Part shown: one piece after another, positions 56,238 through 64,000 of the stretch
Layout of the letters: each line of letters opens with the position of its first letter
Position numbering within the stretch: position 1 is the stretch's first letter
Source of the DNA: Bradyrhizobium xenonodulans
GTDB taxonomy: Bacteria; Pseudomonadota; Alphaproteobacteria; Rhizobiales; Xanthobacteraceae
Direction: 5' to 3'
Assembly: GCF_027594865.1 (NCBI RefSeq)
Contig: NZ_CP089391.1
Coordinates: 7,036,501-7,100,500 of the forward strand
DNA length: 64,000 nucleotides
Notes under the pieces: generated by a model
The model's input: the letters and a program-made list of their open reading frames with translations, nothing else
Told to the model about the DNA's origin: nothing
The model's database searches: none
Program-made: the position numbers and the translations under genes

Positions 56238-57508
56238 TCGCCGGAAGACTCTCCTCCGGTCCTCAACCCGTCACGGCCAACGCCGCTCCACTCTTACTCT
56301 CTTGCATCGTCGAGCGCCGGCGCCACGAAATTTCGCTCCCACCGCAGCTTCCGTCAGGGATGAAAGCCCGAAGGGTGAAAACCCGGCAGACCGCCGGGGT
56401 TTCAGCGAAGCCGACAGCCCGGTCCCGAAGGGAGACGCCCCTACAGGAGATGTCGGGTCCTGCCGCGCCTATAGCAAGCTCTCCTCATCAGCGCGTGAGC
56501 AACATCAGGATCATCAGTTCTGGCTCCGTTCGGCGATTAGATGAAGGACCTGTTCGCGATCACGACTGCTGGCGCGAGCGCATCGAAACCCGCGCAAAGG
56601 CCGGTCCCTACTTTGACCTGAGAACGAAAGTGAGGCGGCTCAAGACCGCCGAAGAATATGATCGGATGGCCGAACGATCGAAGCATTTGGGAAACGACGG
56701 ACGCTGAAAGAGTAAGGCCGGAAATGACAGCGACGAAGTAAACGACTGCGAGACGAATAGCAGCGGTTTGCTGATCGATCATGACGTTTAGTGGTCGGAC
56801 TACTCGTCAGCCCCGGTTGACCTGACGTCCGGAACTCGAGCAAAATCCCCGTTACGGCCCTCATCGACTTGGCAACTTCGTCGGGATGCGCTTCTGCCAA
56901 GTGCGTGGCGGACGCGGTCACATCGATCGTTGCTGCAGGACCGGCTCCATGGCACCTCAGTGACAAGATCATACTTCGCGAGGCGAGCGCTATCGGGTCT
57001 ATGGGCATATCGGGCTGACCTTCCGCCGCCATCCGGCCGCCGTCTCGCGTGCGGAGGTCATCAAGCGCAGGGCGGTTCGGTGTTGTGGCAGTTGGGGCGG
57101 CAGAGGGGATTGGTCCATGATTTCGTCCGACTTCTGTTGACGGGCGTTATTCTCTCGGCCTCCAACCCGTCGCGAAAAACTGCCGCCACCCTCTCACTCT
57201 CATTTTCGAGGCGACCGGCGAGGGCTTCACGCTGCCTCCTGCTCCGTTCTCTCGGTCGTCATGTCGACGACCACTTCCGGCAAGTGTTCGAGAGCCATAC
57301 CAACAAGAGCCTGTCGCATGGAATCGAGATGCTTTTTTAACATCGCTGCGCGGCCAATCCGGCGGCATCGACCTCAAGGTTCATCCGAAGCTCGAAGATC
57401 TGAGCCGGCCTTTGCTTCGGTCAAAGCCGCGGTGTCGACACAAAGGATGCACCGCTACCTAGAAACAAAAACTCCAAGGCCAGGCGGCCCATTAGAGCGC
57501 AGGAAGCG
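56238..57508. other. Gene-poor stretch after the IS graveyard
   Basis: About 1.3 kb. Both strands carry short frames: a plus-strand scrap ending RTKVRRLKTAEEYDRMAERS near 56600-56700 and a minus-strand hydrophobic frame at 56537-56782. They overlap each other, and neither has a recognised family. No complete gene is supported. Confidence 0.4.
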
Positions 57509-58795
57509 TTAGCCGCGGCTCAGGTAGTCGAAGGCTGAGAGCGCATGCGTGCGCACGACGTGCAGAAATTCTTCGATCTCACAGTACTCGTCGTGTGACC
57601 CCATCCCGTGTGGCCGCGGCCCATAGACATAGGCTGGGATTCCCCGATGGCGCCAAAGCCTGGCATCGGTGCCTCCCAAGCCGACAGTTGGGGTGGGACG
57701 GGGATGACCGAGCGCTTCGACGTTCGCCTGGATAATGCCCACCATTTCATGCCCCGGATCGCACCAAGATGGTTCCGAGCCGCCGATCTCGCGCCATGTC
57801 GCCTCGGGAAACCGTTCCGCAATTTCCGCGATGCGCGGCAGCAAATCGGTCTTGCTCATGCCTATCGGCAGACGGAAATCCGCTTCGAAGGCACAGCTCG
57901 ACGGAATCATATTCACCTTCACGCCACCCCGGATGGTGCCGATATTCAGAGTCACATTGGCGACCAGATCGCCAGCGCCCAAGCCTAACATGCGGTCCAT
58001 AGTGGGGCGCCCGAGGTCGACAGCGCGCCGAATGTTATCTGAGAGCTGTCCGCGAAGCTCCGTCAGCGCCTCGAGCTCCGCAGCGATTTGCATGGCAATT
58101 TTGGTGGCGCTCTTCGTCATGTGAACATAGGCGGCGTGGGCCCCGAGAGTCCGCACAGTGAACTCGATCCAGAGTGGCCCACGCTCGCCGAAGCGGATGG
58201 ACTCTGGACCGCTTGGCTCCCCGTTGAGCAGACAGTCTCCACGCACTTCGGGATGATGCTCCAGGAGATGGCGCGCGCCCCATGGCCCGAACGTCTCCTC
58301 GTCCGAGACGATGGTGAGGGTCAGACGTCCGGCAATCTTGCCACGCAACTGCGAGAGTAAAGCATACGTCGCGATCAAAGCCGTACTGCCGGCCTTCATG
58401 TCGGCAGCACTGCGTCCGTATACGCGGCCATCAATTCGTTGGCCTCCCCAAGGATCTCGACTCCACCCCGCGCCATCATCAGCGACCGGAAACACATCCA
58501 TATGGCCATTAAGCACCAGATGGCGTCCGGCGCGGGCCCCTTCGAAGCTCGCGACGAGATTCGGCATCTCCGGATGTGGCGAGATCTCCCGATAACTCAA
58601 CCCCAGTTCATCCAGATAGCGCTTAACATAAGCGCAGGTCGAACGGGTGTCGCCGGGCGGGTTAGGACCTCGTTCTAGAATGAAGCCTTGAAGGAAGGTG
58701 ACGTAATGGTCGCGGTTTTCGTCGATCCAAGCGAGGATCTGCCTGTGTATGTCGGTCACGTTGGCCTGAGCCTTCGAATGAGTTGCTGGAAACAA
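57509..58795 (-). CDS. M20-family amidohydrolase/deacetylase (ArgE/DapE type)
   Basis: 428 residues. Zinc-site motifs: HLVLNGHMDVFPVADDGAGW (H-x-D), YGRSAADMKAGS (bridging D), TIVSDEETFGPWGARHLLEH (E-E), LNGEPSGPESIRFGERGPLW and LGGTDARLWRHRGIPAYVYG near the C-terminus. The dimerisation domain lies between (IGTIRGGVKVNMIPSSCAFE). Cleaves an N-acyl or peptide bond of an amino-acid derivative. It follows an EhuABCD-like importer on the same strand after a gap of 388 bp, so it may process the imported compound. Confidence 0.9.
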   Translation of the reverse strand: MFPATHSKAQANVTDIHRQILAWIDENRDHYVTFLQGFILERGPNPPGDTRSTCAYVKRYLDELGLSYREISPHPEMPNLVASFEGARAGRHLVLNGHMDVFPVADDGAGWSRDPWGGQRIDGRVYGRSAADMKAGSTALIATYALLSQLRGKIAGRLTLTIVSDEETFGPWGARHLLEHHPEVRGDCLLNGEPSGPESIRFGERGPLWIEFTVRTLGAHAAYVHMTKSATKIAMQIAAELEALTELRGQLSDNIRRAVDLGRPTMDRMLGLGAGDLVANVTLNIGTIRGGVKVNMIPSSCAFEADFRLPIGMSKTDLLPRIAEIAERFPEATWREIGGSEPSWCDPGHEMVGIIQANVEALGHPRPTPTVGLGGTDARLWRHRGIPAYVYGPRPHGMGSHDEYCEIEEFLHVVRTHALSAFDYLSRG

Positions 58796-59183
58796 CGAGG
58801 TAGGCGCATGAAAATGGAGGGTAAAGTGTCCGGTGCATTTCTCTTAGTGCGCTAGTTCAACAAACCGGCGTGGACCGTCGTGTTATGTACCCCGCCTTCG
58901 CGCGGTCCGTTAGCGATAGGATCGGCGGGAGTGCCCTATCCGCAGGCTTGCCGAGCAATGATAGCGCATATTTGGTCGGCGCTGGGCTTGCCTCGGCGAA
59001 TGGGCCAATATGAGCGGCTTCAGCCTGTCATTATAGCTCAGTGCGGCAGCATAATCGCCACGTAGACATGCGGTCTGAAATGCCGCGCAAAGTCGAGGTG
59101 CCACATTTGATGACACCGAGATGCAGCCACGTTGGGCGGATCGGTGCGGAAGACTTTGGCGATCAAAGCTGAGGAGAGATGCC
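58796..59183. other. Spacer between the importer ATPase and the M20 gene
   Basis: 388 bp without a supported gene; may hold a separate promoter for the M20 gene or a leader. No clear hairpin was seen. Confidence 0.35.
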
Positions 59184-60032
59184 TCAATGGGACAGGACCG
59201 CGCGAAGGAATTGCCGAGTTCTTTCGTTCTGCGGATCCGTGAAGATCTGCTCTGGAGATCCTGTCTCCACAATCCGCCCGTCGGCCATGAACATCACACG
59301 GTCCGCGACATCGCGAGCGAAGTTCATTTCATGCGTGACGATCAGCATCGTCATTCCAGTGTCCCGGGCGAGTTGCCGGACGACGTTCAGTACCTCCCCG
59401 ATGAGCTCCGGGTCCAGCGCAGAAGTGATTTCATCAAAGAGCATGATCCGCGGTCGCAGCGCAAGAGCACGCGCGATCGCGACCCGCTGCTGTTGACCTC
59501 CAGATAGCTGGCGCGGGAAGGAACTCGCCTTTTCCGCGAGGCCGACGGCTTGGAGAAGCTGCATCGCCTGCGCCTCTGCTTCCGTTCGCTCCATCCCAAG
59601 CACTTGCACAGGCGCCTCGATGATGTTCGCCATGACCGTCATATGAGGAAAGAGATTGAACTGCTGGAACACCATTCCAATCTGCCGCCGCACCTCTCTG
59701 ATGTGCGCTGGACGATCAGGCACGAGCTTTCCCCCAACCCGCCGCAGCCCAAGCAGTTCGCCGTTGACCTCGATCGTCCCACTGGTCGGCGTCTCGAGCG
59801 TCATGAGAAGGCGAAGGATCGTCGTCTTCCCCGAGCCGCTTGGTCCGATGAGCGCCAGCTTCTCCCCCGCGGCGACGTCGAAGCTCACATCCTGCAGCAC
59901 TTTGATCTCGCCGAAACTCTTCGAGATCGAGGTGAAACGGACCGACGGAGGATCAGCTATCTTGGCGTTCGCGGTCACGAGGAGGGTGTCCTGGAGCTGA
60001 GATTCGTTTTCCGACACGTCAGACAGCGGCAT
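59184..60032 (-). CDS. ehuA: Amino-acid/ectoine-type ABC transporter ATP-binding protein (EhuA-like)
   Basis: 282 residues from [12 protein letters not shown] at 60032. Walker [41 protein letters not shown], signature [15 protein letters not shown], Walker [15 protein letters not shown]. The wording [20 protein letters not shown] and EAPVQVLGM is closer to EhuA of the ectoine importer than to GlnQ. Its start lies inside the 3' end of the upstream permease gene, as expected of a coupled operon. Confidence 0.88.
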   Translation of the reverse strand: MPLSDVSENESQLQDTLLVTANAKIADPPSVRFTSISKSFGEIKVLQDVSFDVAAGEKLALIGPSGSGKTTILRLLMTLETPTSGTIEVNGELLGLRRVGGKLVPDRPAHIREVRRQIGMVFQQFNLFPHMTVMANIIEAPVQVLGMERTEAEAQAMQLLQAVGLAEKASSFPRQLSGGQQQRVAIARALALRPRIMLFDEITSALDPELIGEVLNVVRQLARDTGMTMLIVTHEMNFARDVADRVMFMADGRIVETGSPEQIFTDPQNERTRQFLRAVLSH

Positions 60033-60672
60033 AGCGCCTCTCCACAAAGCGGACGAGCTCAGCCGCTATCAGGCTCATCACCAGGTACAGGGCACCTACC
60101 AGCGCAATAGGCTCGTAATAGCGGAACGAGAGGCTTGCCTCATTGAGCGCCGTGCCCAGCATGTCCTGGACCGAGATCACGGCGAGATAGGGGACCGACT
60201 TGATGGTGCCGATGAGATAGTTCCCGAGCGGAGGGACGACCTTGCGCGCAGCCTGGGGCAGGATGATCCTCATCCACGTCCTGCGCGGATCCAGACCGAT
60301 AGCGATCGCCGCCTCCCACTGTGTTCGTGGTACCGCTTCGATGCCGGCTCGATAGACTTCAGAGGTGAATGTCGCGAGATGCAGGCCGAGAACGGCTACG
60401 CCGGTGACCTCGGCGCTGAGAACGATCCCATACTGCGGCAGGATGAAGAACGGCACATAGAGCTGGATCAACGGAGGCGTCGTTCGAATGAAACTCGTAA
60501 ATTGGTCGACCGCGTGTGCCAGCGCCGGTGTCAGTGCCAGCCGCACGACCGCCAAGATGAGACCGCCGACAAGAGCGACGGCATAGATGGCGAGCCCCAG
60601 CTTGATGGTCACGACAGCGCCACGCAGGATGGCGGGCAGGATCTCCCATGCATAGCCCCAGTCGAAGGTCAT
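60019..60672 (-). CDS. ehuD: Amino-acid/ectoine-type ABC transporter permease (EhuD-like)
   Basis: 217 residues from the ATG at 60672, which overlaps the stop of the previous permease by 4 bp (ATGA). Starts MTFDWGYAWEILPAILRGAV. HisM/GlnP-type permease with about five hydrophobic segments, FIRTTPPLIQLYVPFFILP and the EAA loop WEAAIAIGLDPRRTWMRIIL PQAARKVVPP. Polar amino-acid or ectoine uptake by family. Confidence 0.88.
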   Translation of the reverse strand: MTFDWGYAWEILPAILRGAVVTIKLGLAIYAVALVGGLILAVVRLALTPALAHAVDQFTSFIRTTPPLIQLYVPFFILPQYGIVLSAEVTGVAVLGLHLATFTSEVYRAGIEAVPRTQWEAAIAIGLDPRRTWMRIILPQAARKVVPPLGNYLIGTIKSVPYLAVISVQDMLGTALNEASLSFRYYEPIALVGALYLVMSLIAAELVRFVERRYAAV

Positions 60673-61364
60673 ATGGGCCGCTCCGTTGCGAGGTCGCTCA
60701 GACCTCCCGCGATCAGACGCGTCCTCCGTTCGAGATGCCGCGTCAAACTCCGGAGCGGCAGAGCAAGGATGAAGTACGTGAACAGGAGCGCCGTGTAGAC
60801 GTCCAGCGCGTGTCCGCGCTGTTCGACGAACAGATTCCCCGCGAAGGTCAGGTCTGTCAGGGCGATCAGTGACACGAGGGAGGTGGCCTTCAACATCTCG
60901 ATAAGCTCGTTGCCGAAGGGCGGGAGCATCAGCGGAATCGCCTGCGGGAGCACGATCCGTCTCAGCGTCTGCCAACCCGTCAGGCCGAGCGCGACCGCGG
61001 CGTCGCGCTGCCCGCGATCGATGGCGACGATGCCCGCTCGAACAACCTGCGATCCGTACGCCCCCAGGTTCAGCCCGAGCCCGACCACGCCGACCATGAG
61101 AGGACTCAGGCGGAGGCCGAGCAGCGGCAGCACGTAGAACATCACGAAGAGCTGGACGAGGGCGGAGGTCCCGCGGAACGTCTCGATGTAGACCCGCGCG
61201 AGCCATCTCACCGGCCGCCACGGAGCAAGCTGTGCCGTGCCTGCCACGAACGCGACGCACAGCGCCACGAGCGAGGCCAGCACCGTGACCTCGATCGTGA
61301 TGAAGAGGCTTTTCGACAGCGCGGATGCGATGTCACGCCACAGGCCGAGATCCTCTAGTTGCAC
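60669..61364 (-). CDS. ehuC: Amino-acid/ectoine-type ABC transporter permease (EhuC-like)
   Basis: 231 residues. MQLEDLGLWRDIASALSKSL, ETFRGTSALVQLFVMFYVLP and the EAA loop QRDAAVALGLTGWQTLRRIV. It overlaps the binding-protein gene upstream by 10 bp and the second permease downstream by 4 bp. The FRGTSALVQL wording is typical of the EhuC branch. Confidence 0.88.
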   Translation of the reverse strand: MQLEDLGLWRDIASALSKSLFITIEVTVLASLVALCVAFVAGTAQLAPWRPVRWLARVYIETFRGTSALVQLFVMFYVLPLLGLRLSPLMVGVVGLGLNLGAYGSQVVRAGIVAIDRGQRDAAVALGLTGWQTLRRIVLPQAIPLMLPPFGNELIEMLKATSLVSLIALTDLTFAGNLFVEQRGHALDVYTALLFTYFILALPLRSLTRHLERRTRLIAGGLSDLATERPI

Positions 61365-62290
61365 AGGGCGGCAGCCGTGGTCTTCGGCACCTCGTTTTCA
61401 CCCAAGCCGTATCTTCCCAAGAGGACTAGGAGCTGGCCGGACGATTTCAGCTTCGCCAATTCTTTGTTGTACGCATCCCGAAAGTCGGTGTCTTGCGGCC
61501 TGAACGCCACCGCGGAGTGGTACTTGATCGTGTTGCCCGACGCGTCGACGGGATCGGCGTCGACAATCTCGAGGTTGGGGTTCGGGTTGTTCTTGAGGTA
61601 CTCGACCTGCACCAGCTTGCCCGCCGACGTGAAGTCGGCACGACCGGCAGCCACGGCGGCGTTGCTGCCGAACTGCTGGAACTGGAGGATCCGCGAGTCG
61701 GGTATGCCGAGGGCCTTTGCCATATTGATGTCGGAAGACCCCGTTCCGGTGGCGAAGATGGCCTCGGTCCGGACCACGTCGGCCCAGCTATGGAGCTTCT
61801 TCGGATTGCCCTTTCTCACGATGAAGGCGCCGCCGGTCCACGCGGCGGGGTCGCCGAAGGCAACTTGTGAGCAGCGCTGTTTGGTAATGACTAACCCCGC
61901 CGCCACCGCGTCGAACTGACCTGCGTTAAGACCCGGGATCAGAGACCCGAAAGCCGTCTGCACGGGTTCGAGATTCGTAATGCCCAGCGATTGCATACAG
62001 GCTCGTAACACATCGACGTCAATACCGGTCGGCTTTCCGTCCGCGCCAAGGTACCCAAATCCAGCCAGACCGGCGATGCCGACCTTGATGCTTTTCGAGG
62101 CGATGGCCTTGCCCAGCGTGGTGTTGGGATTAGCCGGGACCGCTCCTTCGGCTGAAGCAATCTTTGATCGCGCGACTGCCGTAATAGCCATAGCTGCAGC
62201 GGCACCCCGCAAAATGCCCCGGCGATTAAACTGGCCAACCAAATCTATGCACTGCGGCCTCTCTTGAGGCGCTGGACGCTCGTTGTCCAT
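61355..62290 (-). CDS. ehuB: Amino-acid/ectoine-type ABC transporter substrate-binding protein (EhuB-like)
   Basis: 311 residues, start supported by AAGGAG seven bases upstream. The N-terminus contains NRRGILRGAAAAMAITAVA, a possible twin-arginine signal. The mature SBP_bac_3 domain shows GYLGADGKPTGIDVDVLRAC, FGSLIPGLNAGQFDAVAAGL, ATGTGSSDINMAKALG and ENEVP near the end. First gene of the importer operon. Ectoine, hydroxyectoine or a polar amino acid is the likely ligand; sequence alone cannot decide. Confidence 0.87.
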   Translation of the reverse strand: MDNERPAPQERPQCIDLVGQFNRRGILRGAAAAMAITAVARSKIASAEGAVPANPNTTLGKAIASKSIKVGIAGLAGFGYLGADGKPTGIDVDVLRACMQSLGITNLEPVQTAFGSLIPGLNAGQFDAVAAGLVITKQRCSQVAFGDPAAWTGGAFIVRKGNPKKLHSWADVVRTEAIFATGTGSSDINMAKALGIPDSRILQFQQFGSNAAVAAGRADFTSAGKLVQVEYLKNNPNPNLEIVDADPVDASGNTIKYHSAVAFRPQDTDFRDAYNKELAKLKSSGQLLVLLGRYGLGENEVPKTTAAALCN

Positions 62291-63268
62291 GACGATCTCC
62301 TTCCCCGCTAGCCCGTCGAACGCGAGCGTAAAACTGAGGCATCATAAAAAAAGTCAGAGATGAATAACTGCATTGACCTGCGCTAAATGCTTGAAATCTG
62401 CCTCTCGCAGCTCCTTATTGAAGGATTTGAACGAGATTGTGCTCGCCGGACCAATCGGACGCGCAAAGCTGTAGCTTGCGCGCGTTGATCCTCATGAGGA
62501 CGGTTCTCGTTGCGAAAGGCACTAGGTGATCGTTGCAGTCGTGCTCTAATCTAGTCTAGGCGCTGTTGCCTCTGGCGCGCGCCGCAGTCAGCCCTTTTGG
62601 CTCTCCCCAAAGCCGATTGGAGGGTCATGAATTGCCAGCACCTGCTCCTTTGACCGCTTCTAAATTCGCCGCGAGCGTTCAGGATCGATCCGTTTTCTAG
62701 GTCTTTTTGGCTTCGTTGCTATCCTCAGACTCATACCAATTCGCGGTTTGCGGCACGGCCATTCGCTGCATGACGGGATCGCGATCCATTCGTTGTGTAA
62801 AACGGCCGGCACATTGCTTACCGCAGAGTATCCAGGGTTTCCGAATTGCGCTGCGCCGGACTAATCGATCTCCACGAGACCGACAGCCGTGCCCCGCTTG
62901 AATATGCCCATGAACAATTACGGAGGCAAAGAAGGACGCTGCTTTCTGTTGCGCTCGGATCTGGCGGCATTTGTGCGGTTCAGGAACCGCCACGCAAAGT
63001 GCGAGACGACGTCGCTCAAAAAACGGTGCGCCGAATGAGTTTGTTCAGCTCGCAGTATCGCTCCGAAGCGCGCAGCAATCCGGCGCCAGGAAGCCCCTCG
63101 TCAGTGAAATTCTGCTGCGGGTAACCGGTAGCATCAATGATGACGTTAGAACCGGTCGGGCCTCGAACGGGGGCCTCCAAGGCAGATGGCTTCGTGTGTT
63201 CAGATCCTTCGCTTCGGTCATTGAATCGTCCCGCCCCGGCGCCGGTTGATCCGATAGAACGGCGAAAG
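62291..63268. other. Spacer between divergent importer and MFS genes
   Basis: About 980 bp. The importer promoter (minus) should lie at the left. Around 63180-62900 the minus strand reads SNVIIDATGYPQQNFTDEGL, then GLLRASERYCELNKLIRRTV, which looks like the tail of a flavin-dependent oxidoreductase, but stops interrupt it; probably a remnant. Confidence 0.4.
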
Positions 63269-64000
63269 ATGGAGTGCGCAGAGCCGAGCGCGCTAGACCT
63301 TGCGAAGCCCCTCGACCCAGGCAGGGCAGATCACATTACCGCGCCCTTGCGCCACCGCACCTTCCGGCGCATCTGGATTACGAGTCTGGTCTCAAATCTA
63401 GGCAGTCTGGTGCAAGGGGTCGGCGTGGCGTGGGCGATGACCGAAATGTCATCATCGGCGGACAAGGTAGCCCTCGTCCAAACTGCCCTCGGATTGCCAG
63501 TGATGCTGATCGCAATTCCGGCGGGTGCGATAGCGGATCTGCATGATCGACGCATCGTGGCATTCATTTCACTCGGTATTGCCTTGTCTGCAACGACCAC
63601 GTTGACGGTGCTCGCTTCGCTGGGGCTGCTCACACCGGACCTCTTGCTCGCGCTCTGCTTTGCAGCGGGCTGTGGCACCGCGATGTTGGGGCCCGCGTGG
63701 CAAGCGGCGGTCAGCGAACAGGTGCCCGAGCAAGCTCTGCCGGCCGCCGTCGCGCTTAATGGAATCAGCTACAACATCGCGCGAAGCGTAGGCCCGGCAA
63801 TCGGGGGCATCATTGTGGCGACTGCAGGGACCGTTGCAGCGTTCGCACTCAATGCGGTGTCCTTTCTGCCGCTGATCGCCGCTCTCTATTTATGGAAGCG
63901 CGTGGCCGAACGGTCGCGCTTGCCGCCGGAACGGCTCGGCCATGCCATTGTTTTAGGCGTCCGGTACATCGCCAATTCGCCCTCCATCACGATCGTGTTG
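63269..64000 (+). CDS. MFS transporter, EntS-like exporter family (3' end outside window)
   Basis: From the ATG at 63269 (MECAEPSALDLAKPLDPGRA) the frame stays open to the window edge, 244 codons. LRHRTFRRIWITSLVSNLGS begins the first membrane segment. The A motif between helices 2 and 3 is IPAGAIADLHDRRIV, and later parts read FAAGCGTAMLGPAWQAAVSE, GISYNIARSVGPAIGGIIVA and FLPLIAALYLWKR. This matches the MFS_3 group that includes the enterobactin exporter EntS. It may export a small molecule, possibly made by the enzymes to its left; that link is conjecture. Confidence 0.87.
   Translation, partial: MECAEPSALDLAKPLDPGRADHITAPLRHRTFRRIWITSLVSNLGSLVQGVGVAWAMTEMSSSADKVALVQTALGLPVMLIAIPAGAIADLHDRRIVAFISLGIALSATTTLTVLASLGLLTPDLLLALCFAAGCGTAMLGPAWQAAVSEQVPEQALPAAVALNGISYNIARSVGPAIGGIIVATAGTVAAFALNAVSFLPLIAALYLWKRVAERSRLPPERLGHAIVLGVRYIANSPSITIVL

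Noticed and set aside
1..64000. CRISPR arrays, rRNA, tRNA or nod boxes
   Set aside because: No regularly spaced repeats, rRNA-like blocks, cloverleaf genes or convincing nod-box strings were found by eye; a covariance-model and motif search would be needed to exclude them fully.

Overview
The window looks like part of an alphaproteobacterial symbiosis or accessory island, most likely from Bradyrhizobium or a close relative. This is an inference from three things: a Rhodopseudomonas/Bradyrhizobium-type Porin_2 porin, strong matches to sigma54 (RpoN) and NifA binding sites in front of accessory genes, and a very high load of decayed insertion sequences. No rRNA, tRNA, CRISPR array, nif, fix or nod gene was recognised.

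Layout. 1-5.6 kb (minus): a carbohydrate-type ABC importer (ATPase, two permeases, partial binding protein) with a PLP aminotransferase inside the operon. 6.07-9.22 kb: an IS66-family element with an exact 8-bp target duplication and a UPF0149 passenger gene; its tnpC is broken. 9.5-11.1 kb: porin. 11.8-15.1 kb (plus): transaminase, phosphonopyruvate hydrolase-like enzyme and LysR regulator, resembling the palB-palA-palR set for phosphonoalanine breakdown. 15.3-20.6 kb: small proteins, an amidohydrolase, a CmcI-like protein and a broken SDR. 20.65-24.04 kb: a second IS66 element followed by a partial tandem copy of its end.

24.1-52.2 kb is the most interesting part. It is a loosely spaced set of enzymes typical of small-molecule biosynthesis: radical SAM/SPASM protein, Gfo/Idh-type protein, broken methyltransferase, two phosphinothricin-acetyltransferase-like GNATs, GshB-like ATP-grasp ligase, EctB-like transaminase, an alpha-oxoamine-synthase-like protein lacking the PLP lysine, AMP-dependent CoA ligase, SDR, nitronate-monooxygenase-like protein, KamA-family aminomutase, beta-keto-acid cleavage enzyme (BKACE) and a CoA ligase alpha-like protein. 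At least four of these transcription units have -24/-12 promoters matching TGGCAC-N5-TTGC, three with TGT-N10-ACA NifA-type sites at the usual distance. The product cannot be named from sequence. The proposal is a nitrogen-fixation-coupled pathway built on amino acids, diamines and acyl-CoA, dispersed by IS activity.

52.2-56.7 kb is an IS graveyard (IS5, two IS110, a DDE integrase-type element). 57.5-62.3 kb (minus) holds an M20 deacylase and an EhuABCD-like ectoine/amino-acid importer. An MFS exporter runs off the right edge.
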